A stretch of 9,168 bases of DNA from Candidatus Bathyarchaeota archaeon (GTDB lineage: Archaea > Thermoproteota > Bathyarchaeia > TCS64), in the NCBI GenBank assembly GCA_013619005.1, contig JABXKY010000315.1, forward strand, positions 1 through 9,168, written 5' to 3'. The notes under the pieces are model-generated. The model did no database searches and had not been told where the DNA came from. It was given only the letters and a program-made list of their open reading frames with translations. Positions 5,671-9,168 of the stretch are shown here, piece by piece. A program made the translations under genes and the position numbers. Every line of letters starts with the position of its first letter. The first letter of the stretch is position 1.

Positions 5671-5677
5671 TTTTATA
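5671..5677 (+). promoter_or_regulatory. TATA box for priS
   Basis: TTTTATA is centred 28 bp upstream of the ATG at 5702 with no ribosome binding site between. This favours 5702 over the TTG at 5627, which would overlap the microprotein gene. Confidence 0.6.
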
Positions 5678-5701
5678 CCCGTCCAGCGTCAAGGTTTAAC
5701 C

Positions 5702-6931
5702 ATGGAGCAGGAGCCCTGGGGGAGCCCCAAGTTCGTCGAGGAGCAGTTCACCCAGTGGTACCGCAGCAACGCGGCCTCGATACCTGCCCCCATCGACCTC
5801 CCCCGGAGGGAGTTCGCCTTCCTAACGTTCCGGAGGAGGGGCATGCACAGGCACATCGAGTTGCCCACATTGAAGGACCTCCACGGGTACCTCAGGAACA
5901 ACGCGCCCATGCACGCCTATCACAGCAGCAGCTACTACGAGGAGCCCACCGCCGACATGGCCCAGAAGGGCTGGCTTGGGGCCGACCTAGTGTTTGATAT
6001 AGACGCGGACCACTTCGACCTGCCATGCCAGAAGACCCACGACAAGTGGTGGTGCAGGAACTGCGACGAGGAGGGCACGGGTCACCCCCCCGAGATATGC
6101 AAGTGCGGCAAGGCCCAGTTCGATTCAGAGACATGGCTCTGCGGTGAATGCCTTCAGGCTACAAAGTACGAGACAGAGAAGCTGCTGGACATACTGATAC
6201 AGGATTTCGGGGCAAAGATCGAGGACCTGATAACCAACTTCAGCGGAAACAGGGGCTACCACGTCCACGTCCACAGCGATGCCATGAAGCACCTCAACCA
6301 GAACTCCAGGAGGGAGATAGTGGACTACATCATGGCCACGGGTTTGGAGGCAGGCCTCCAAGGGTTCAAACCGGGGAAGGGAGCAAGGTCCACTTTGGCC
6401 GAGGGAGGATGGAGAGGCAGAACAGGCAGGGCCGTGTACGATTACCTGACCTCGGCCACCGAGAAGGAGATCAGGGCCCTCAAGATGGGTCGCAACGCAA
6501 CAAAGGCTGTGCTCACCTCAAGGGACGAGGTGCTTGACACCCTCATCACCAAGCACCCCAGCAACATACTGCCCATGATCCCTCCCAAGCAGCTGGATAA
6601 GCTGGTGGCCAAGGCCATTAAGCTGCAGGCCAGCGAGATCGATACCGTCGTCACCACTGATATCAACAGGCTCATCAGGATGCCCAACACCCTCCACGGC
6701 AAGACGGGCTGGCAGGTGCAGACCATCCCGTACGGGAAGCTGCCCAGCTACGATCCACTGATGCAGGCGGTGATCCTCAAGGGGCCCGATGTGGAGCTGG
6801 AGTTCAAGGGCGCCCCTAAAATCAAAATACTGGACGAGACATATGGTCCATATGAGGAAGAGGACGTGACGATGCCCCTCGGGGCGGCGCTTTTCTTCCT
6901 CTGCAAGAAGGGAGCGAGGGTAAAAAGATGA
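5702..6931 (+). CDS. priS: DNA primase small (catalytic) subunit PriS
   Basis: Catalytic subunit of the archaeo-eukaryotic primase, making primers for DNA replication with PriL. The 409-residue protein shows the key AEP motifs. VFDIDAD (97-103) supplies catalytic Asp99 and Asp101, SGNRGYHVHV (181-190) is the nucleotide-binding sGxRGxH motif, and TTDINRLIRMP (318-328) gives the third acidic residue Asp320 with the conserved Arg pair. Between motifs I and II lies an enlarged Cys-rich segment: Cys109, 118, 121, 133, 135, 147 and 150. Many archaeal PriS proteins have only a short zinc knuckle there, so this one may bind two zinc ions. ATG 5702 is chosen by its TATA box; the 25 extra residues from TTG 5627 lack homology. 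The GINS start codon overlaps the stop as ATGA. Confidence 0.96.
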   Translation: MEQEPWGSPKFVEEQFTQWYRSNAASIPAPIDLPRREFAFLTFRRRGMHRHIELPTLKDLHGYLRNNAPMHAYHSSSYYEEPTADMAQKGWLGADLVFDIDADHFDLPCQKTHDKWWCRNCDEEGTGHPPEICKCGKAQFDSETWLCGECLQATKYETEKLLDILIQDFGAKIEDLITNFSGNRGYHVHVHSDAMKHLNQNSRREIVDYIMATGLEAGLQGFKPGKGARSTLAEGGWRGRTGRAVYDYLTSATEKEIRALKMGRNATKAVLTSRDEVLDTLITKHPSNILPMIPPKQLDKLVAKAIKLQASEIDTVVTTDINRLIRMPNTLHGKTGWQVQTIPYGKLPSYDPLMQAVILKGPDVELEFKGAPKIKILDETYGPYEEEDVTMPLGAALFFLCKKGARVKR

Positions 6932-7539
6932 GCTATAGCACACTCCAGAAGGCATGGGAGAGTGAGTTGAAGGAGAAGGAGCTCCAGAACATCCCCGACA
7001 CGCTGCTCCACGAAATGAGGGAGTACATAGCCGCCCTCAACAGGACCCCCACCGACGAGGAGACCCTGAGTGGCCAGCTCACCAAGAAGGAGAAGGAGTA
7101 CGCCAACAGGATGCTCAGGGAGTTAACCGAGAACAGGCTCAGGAAGATAGTCACAAGGGAGGCCATGGGGGAGGCCATTGACGCCCAGGCAATGACCCCC
7201 GAGGAGCAGAGGCTCCACAGCAACCTGAGGCAGCTCCTGACGGGTTACAGGCAGGGGGCCGACCTTCCAGAGGTGAAGGAAGCGCCCGCACAGGCGAAGG
7301 CCACGCCGCCCACGCCTGCGCCGGTGAAGCGGATGAAGCCGGCGCCCCAGCCCGTCATCAAACCCGATGAGGTTGAGCTGATAGTCGTCAGGTTCCTGCA
7401 GCCATTACCAGCCATCATGGGCATCGATATGAAGGCATACGGGCCGTTCCAGCCCGAGGAACTGGGGACCATACCGGCCAAGAACGCCGAGAACCTAATC
7501 AAACGCGGGATAGCAAAACAAGTGGAAGTCGAGCCTTAG
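6928..7539 (+). CDS. gins51: GINS complex subunit, Gins51 type
   Basis: A 203-residue component of the GINS tetramer, which links MCM helicase, the Cdc45/RecJ-like protein and primase/polymerase at the fork. The A domain is helical and comes first (about 1-110, with a typical YANRMLRELTENRLRKIV segment). A Pro/Ala-rich linker (about 117-145) follows, then a small beta-rich B domain (about 148-201; VELIVVRFLQPLPAIMGID, then YGPF and a C-terminal AENLIKRGIAK). The A-then-B order marks the Gins51 (Gins15/Sld5-Psf1) class rather than Gins23. The ATG overlaps the priS stop codon (ATGA), so the two are translationally coupled; GAGGG 7 nt upstream can serve as ribosome binding site. Coupling to priS agrees with the physical link of GINS and primase reported in archaea. 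Confidence 0.9.
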   Translation: MSYSTLQKAWESELKEKELQNIPDTLLHEMREYIAALNRTPTDEETLSGQLTKKEKEYANRMLRELTENRLRKIVTREAMGEAIDAQAMTPEEQRLHSNLRQLLTGYRQGADLPEVKEAPAQAKATPPTPAPVKRMKPAPQPVIKPDEVELIVVRFLQPLPAIMGIDMKAYGPFQPEELGTIPAKNAENLIKRGIAKQVEVEP

Positions 7540-7591
7540 CCAACCAGCGTGTTTATCTGTGACCTCTACATGAGTAGTATACCCCTCTTGA

Positions 7592-7609
7592 AAGAGTTAA
7601 ACCTAATAA
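7592..7609 (+). promoter_or_regulatory. A/T-rich promoter element before rpl44e
   Basis: AAGAGTTAAACCTAATAA is the most A/T-rich stretch between the GINS stop and rpl44e. A TATA box here would place the transcript start near 7620-7632, giving a short leader that could include the GGTGA ribosome binding site at 7629-7633. A second candidate, GTTTATC at 7551-7557, would give a leader of about 60 nt. Confidence 0.4.
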
Positions 7610-7642
7610 GGAGAGGCAAAGCTAAGACGGTGAGAAATAGCC

Positions 7643-7918
7643 ATGAAAGTACCTAAAATCATGCGAACGTACTGTCCGAGGTGCAAGACGCACACGGAGT
7701 TCAGCGTTGGCATATACAAGCCTGGCAAGCGCAAGGGCGCCAAGAAGGGCGAGCGAAGGCAGGCTAGACGAAAGAAGGGCTATGGCGGCCAGAAATTCCC
7801 TGAGCAGCACAACCAGGCGAAGGTCACCAAGAAGCAGGTCCTGACACTCAAATGCAATGAATGCAGCTACGGTCTCATGCGTAAGGGTATGCGGCTCAAG
7901 AAACTGGAGGTAGTATAA
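7643..7918 (+). CDS. rpl44e: 50S ribosomal protein eL42 (L44e)
   Basis: A 91-residue archaeal/eukaryotic large-subunit protein located near the E-site. Zinc-ribbon ligands are Cys11 and Cys14 (YCPRCK) and Cys71 and Cys74 (KCNECS). The very basic centre (30-50) ends in the conserved YGGQKFP (47-53), which in this family lies next to the CCA end of E-site tRNA. It starts at ATG 7643, with GGTGA 9 nt upstream. Its TAA overlaps the rps27e ATG by one base (TAATG), so the two are translated together. The rpl44e-rps27e-aIF2-alpha-nop10 order is a recurrent archaeal arrangement. Confidence 0.97.
   Translation: MKVPKIMRTYCPRCKTHTEFSVGIYKPGKRKGAKKGERRQARRKKGYGGQKFPEQHNQAKVTKKQVLTLKCNECSYGLMRKGMRLKKLEVV
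7906..7911 (+). promoter_or_regulatory. Shine-Dalgarno sequence for rps27e
   Basis: GGAGGT lies 6 nt before the ATG at 7918, inside the last codons of rpl44e. It matches the core of the anti-Shine-Dalgarno complement and is the clearest ribosome binding site in the window. Confidence 0.75.
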
Positions 7919-8115
7919 TGGCTGAATGGACACACCTTATTCCTAGGCCATCCAGCAGGTTCCTCAGGGTGCGCTGCATCAGCTGCGAGTCCGAGCAGAT
8001 CATTTTCAGCCACTGCAGCACACATGTCCAGTGCCAGATGTGCGGCGAGAGCCTCGCTGAGCCCACGGGCGGCAAGGCAAAGATAAACGGCGCGGTAGTC
8101 GCTGTACTAGGGTGA
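7918..8115 (+). CDS. rps27e: 30S ribosomal protein eS27
   Basis: A 65-residue zinc-ribbon protein of the small subunit. Ligands are Cys20/Cys23 (CISC) and Cys39/Cys42 (CQMC), followed by LAEPTGGKAKI, a signature of eS27. One extra cysteine (33) is not part of the ribbon pairs. It overlaps the rpl44e stop by one base, and its stop TGA is itself part of the GGTGA ribosome binding site of the following aIF2-alpha gene, so expression of the three is tightly linked. Confidence 0.96.
   Translation: MAEWTHLIPRPSSRFLRVRCISCESEQIIFSHCSTHVQCQMCGESLAEPTGGKAKINGAVVAVLG
8111..8115 (+). promoter_or_regulatory. ribosome binding site of aIF2-alpha overlapping the rps27e stop
   Basis: GGTGA, 5 nt before ATG 8121, contains the TGA stop of rps27e (8113-8115). 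A ribosome terminating on rps27e sits on the binding site of the next gene, favouring re-initiation. Confidence 0.6.
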
Positions 8116-8120
8116 GTTAA

Positions 8121-8912
8121 ATGAGTCTAGGATTACCTGACTGGCCTGAGGTGGGATATATAGTCATCGCCACCGTCCTTAAGGTGGAGAGCTACGGAGC
8201 CTACGTCAGGCTTGACGAGTATGGAGAAAAGGAAGGACTCCTGCACATAAGCGAGATCAGCAGCAGATGGGTCAGAAACATCCGTAACCACGTCAGGCAG
8301 AACCAGAAGGTGGTCCTACAGGTCATGAGAACCGACCCAGCCAAGGGTCAGGTTGACTTGAGCCTGAGAAGGGTTAGCAGGGACGATAAGCGCAAAAAAC
8401 TTGAGGAGTGGAAAAAGGCAAGGAAGGCCGAGACCTTGCTGTCACAGGCAGCGAGCCAGCTGGGGGTCGAGCTCCTGGACCTCTACGAGTCTGACGGCTC
8501 AAAGCTAGTAGAGCGTTATGGAAGCCTCTACGGCGGCCTTGAGGCCGCATCAAAGAACGGGCTCGAGGCACTAACGGAGGCAGGAATCACCGGGGAGACA
8601 GCCGAGACTCTGAGCGAGATCAGCAAGGATAAGATCGTCATCAGCCAGGTGACCATCCAAGGCGTCATCCAGATGACCAGCCTCAACAACGAGGGGGTGG
8701 AGGATATCCGGATGGCTTTCATCGACGCGGGCGTGGTTGCCGAGGAGCACGATGCCACTATCAAAATCACTACAAAGGGTGCCCCCAAGTATCGCATAGA
8801 CCTCATGGCCGATGATTACAAGACGGCGGAGTTCGCCATGGACAAGACCGTTACCTCTATCGAGGACGCGTGGAGTAACATCGAGGGCACGTTCAGCTAC
8901 GAGAGGCAGTGA
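8121..8912 (+). CDS. eif2a: translation initiation factor aIF2 subunit alpha
   Basis: The alpha subunit of the heterotrimeric factor that brings initiator Met-tRNA to the small ribosomal subunit. The 263 residues have the family's three parts: an S1/OB domain (about 10-85; VGYIVIATVLKVESYGAYVRL and EGLLHISEIS), a helical domain (about 86-170), and a C-terminal alpha-beta domain (about 171-263; IVISQVTIQGVI, then a KYRIDLMADDYKTAE segment), which binds the gamma subunit. Ser47/Ser48 lie in the loop matching the phosphorylated Ser51 of eukaryotic eIF2-alpha. The length is normal. The start at ATG 8121 follows GGTGA. The stop codon is followed 9 bp later by nop10, and GTGATC over the stop may be the nop10 binding site. 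Confidence 0.96.
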   Translation: MSLGLPDWPEVGYIVIATVLKVESYGAYVRLDEYGEKEGLLHISEISSRWVRNIRNHVRQNQKVVLQVMRTDPAKGQVDLSLRRVSRDDKRKKLEEWKKARKAETLLSQAASQLGVELLDLYESDGSKLVERYGSLYGGLEAASKNGLEALTEAGITGETAETLSEISKDKIVISQVTIQGVIQMTSLNNEGVEDIRMAFIDAGVVAEEHDATIKITTKGAPKYRIDLMADDYKTAEFAMDKTVTSIEDAWSNIEGTFSYERQ

Positions 8913-8921
8913 TCCCCCGTG

Positions 8922-9089
8922 GTGTGGCTTCTGCGAAAATGCAACAATTGCAACGTTTACACCTTCAAGGATTCATGCCCCAAATGCGGCGGTAAAGCCG
9001 TTTCACCTCACCCCGCCAAGTTCAGTATGGACGACAAGTACCGCAGGTACAAGCTTTTAATGAGGCGTCTTGCGGCGAACAAGGAATAA
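8922..9089 (+). CDS. nop10: H/ACA RNP component Nop10
   Basis: A 55-residue protein of the box H/ACA ribonucleoprotein that directs rRNA pseudouridylation, binding Cbf5. The N-terminal zinc ribbon uses Cys7 and Cys10 (KCNNC) and Cys19 and Cys22 (CPKC). It is followed by the family-typical PHPAKFSMDDKYRRYK (29-44), the Cbf5/RNA-contacting linker and helix. Two adjacent GTG codons (8919, 8922) could start it. 8922 is preferred because GTGATC at 8909-8914 is 7 nt upstream, matching the Shine-Dalgarno complement; 8919 would add one Val. No ATG is available in frame before the zinc ribbon. It is the last gene of the ribosomal/translation operon. Confidence 0.95.
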   Translation: MWLLRKCNNCNVYTFKDSCPKCGGKAVSPHPAKFSMDDKYRRYKLLMRRLAANKE

Positions 9090-9120
9090 TCCCTACTTAT
9101 TCTAATTACAGGTGGGAAGG

Positions 9121-9127
9121 CTTTTTA
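9121..9127 (+). terminator. T-run after nop10 (terminator or promoter element)
   Basis: CTTTTTA, 32 bp after the nop10 stop, is the only T-run in the 3' spacer. A run of five T residues could end the ribosomal operon. It could also be the TATA-like element of the next gene. CTAATTA at 9103-9109 is a second A/T-rich candidate. The window ends too soon to choose. Confidence 0.3.
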
Positions 9128-9140
9128 CGCCACAGATACC

Positions 9141-9168
9141 ATGAAAGTACTCGGTTACAATGGCAAAG
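9141..9168 (+). CDS. possible start of the next gene (3' truncated)
   Basis: Two ATG codons open frames running off the window: 9141 (MKVLGYNGK) and 9160 (MAK), in different frames. Neither has a Shine-Dalgarno motif. The T-run at 9121-9127 is too close to 9141 for a leaderless start and somewhat too far from 9160. A gene beginning here is likely from the spacing, but the frame and product cannot be decided. Confidence 0.3.

Noticed and set aside
5627..5701. TTG start adding 25 residues to PriS
   Set aside because: The extra residues overlap the microprotein gene in another frame and span the TTTTATA box. ATG 5702 starts the recognisable PriS sequence.
8533..8548. Perfect 6-bp stem GCGGCC-TTGA-GGCCGC
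   Set aside because: It lies inside aIF2-alpha codons in GC-rich sequence and needs no explanation beyond codon choice.
1..9168. CRISPR arrays, insertion sequences, att sites, origin repeats
   Set aside because: No regularly spaced repeats, transposase, integrase, tRNA target site or clustered origin-type repeats were seen by eye. Nearly all sequence is explained by genes and short promoters, and no gene-free stretch exceeds about 150 bp.

Overview
The window is from an archaeon. It carries both subunits of the archaeal/eukaryotic-type primase, a GINS subunit, ribosomal proteins eL42 and eS27, the translation factor aIF2-alpha and the H/ACA RNP protein Nop10, which together are not found in bacteria. 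The DNA is fairly GC-rich and coding is dense. No tRNA, rRNA, CRISPR array, insertion sequence or transposase is visible. A rubredoxin and a DUF3795 protein fit an anaerobic or microaerophilic lifestyle. The pervasive leaderless-type start sites and the primase features would suit a euryarchaeal lineage, perhaps Thermoplasmata-like, but the lineage call is a guess.

Left part (1-2716): the last 27 codons of an unidentified plus-strand gene (1-84) run into the 3' end of a minus-strand gene for a Spo11/topoisomerase VI A-like Toprim protein of the Mini-A type (70-981). Behind it on the same strand is a Cys-rich DUF3795 protein (1045-1485). This is divergent from an M24 Xaa-Pro peptidase (1634-2716). 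The divergent gap holds two TATA-like elements and an inverted repeat of two CCCGGG blocks.

Middle part (2726-4330): three small plus-strand metabolic genes follow: an isoprenylcysteine-methyltransferase-like membrane protein, a Nudix hydrolase and a class I SAM methyltransferase. A minus-strand rubredoxin (4166-4330) meets the methyltransferase end to end, with both stop codons sharing one CTAG.

Right part (4418-9168): an information-processing block on the plus strand. It runs priL, a 46-residue zinc-finger-like microprotein not recognised from any family, priS, GINS51, then rpl44e, rps27e, aIF2-alpha and nop10. The primase subunits and GINS act at the replication fork. The second half acts on the ribosome, translation initiation and rRNA pseudouridylation. 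A new gene probably begins at the right edge.

A consistent signal runs through the window. Genes that begin transcription units have an A/T-rich TATA-like box centred about 26-30 bp upstream of the start codon, with no Shine-Dalgarno sequence in between, as expected for leaderless mRNAs. Genes inside operons have GGTGA/GGAGGT-type ribosome binding sites instead. This pattern was used to choose several starts (1634, 3099, 3510, 4418, 5526, 5702) over longer alternatives. The items most worth a second look are the microprotein between priL and priS, the enlarged Cys-rich zinc region of PriS, and the stand-alone Mini-A-like protein.
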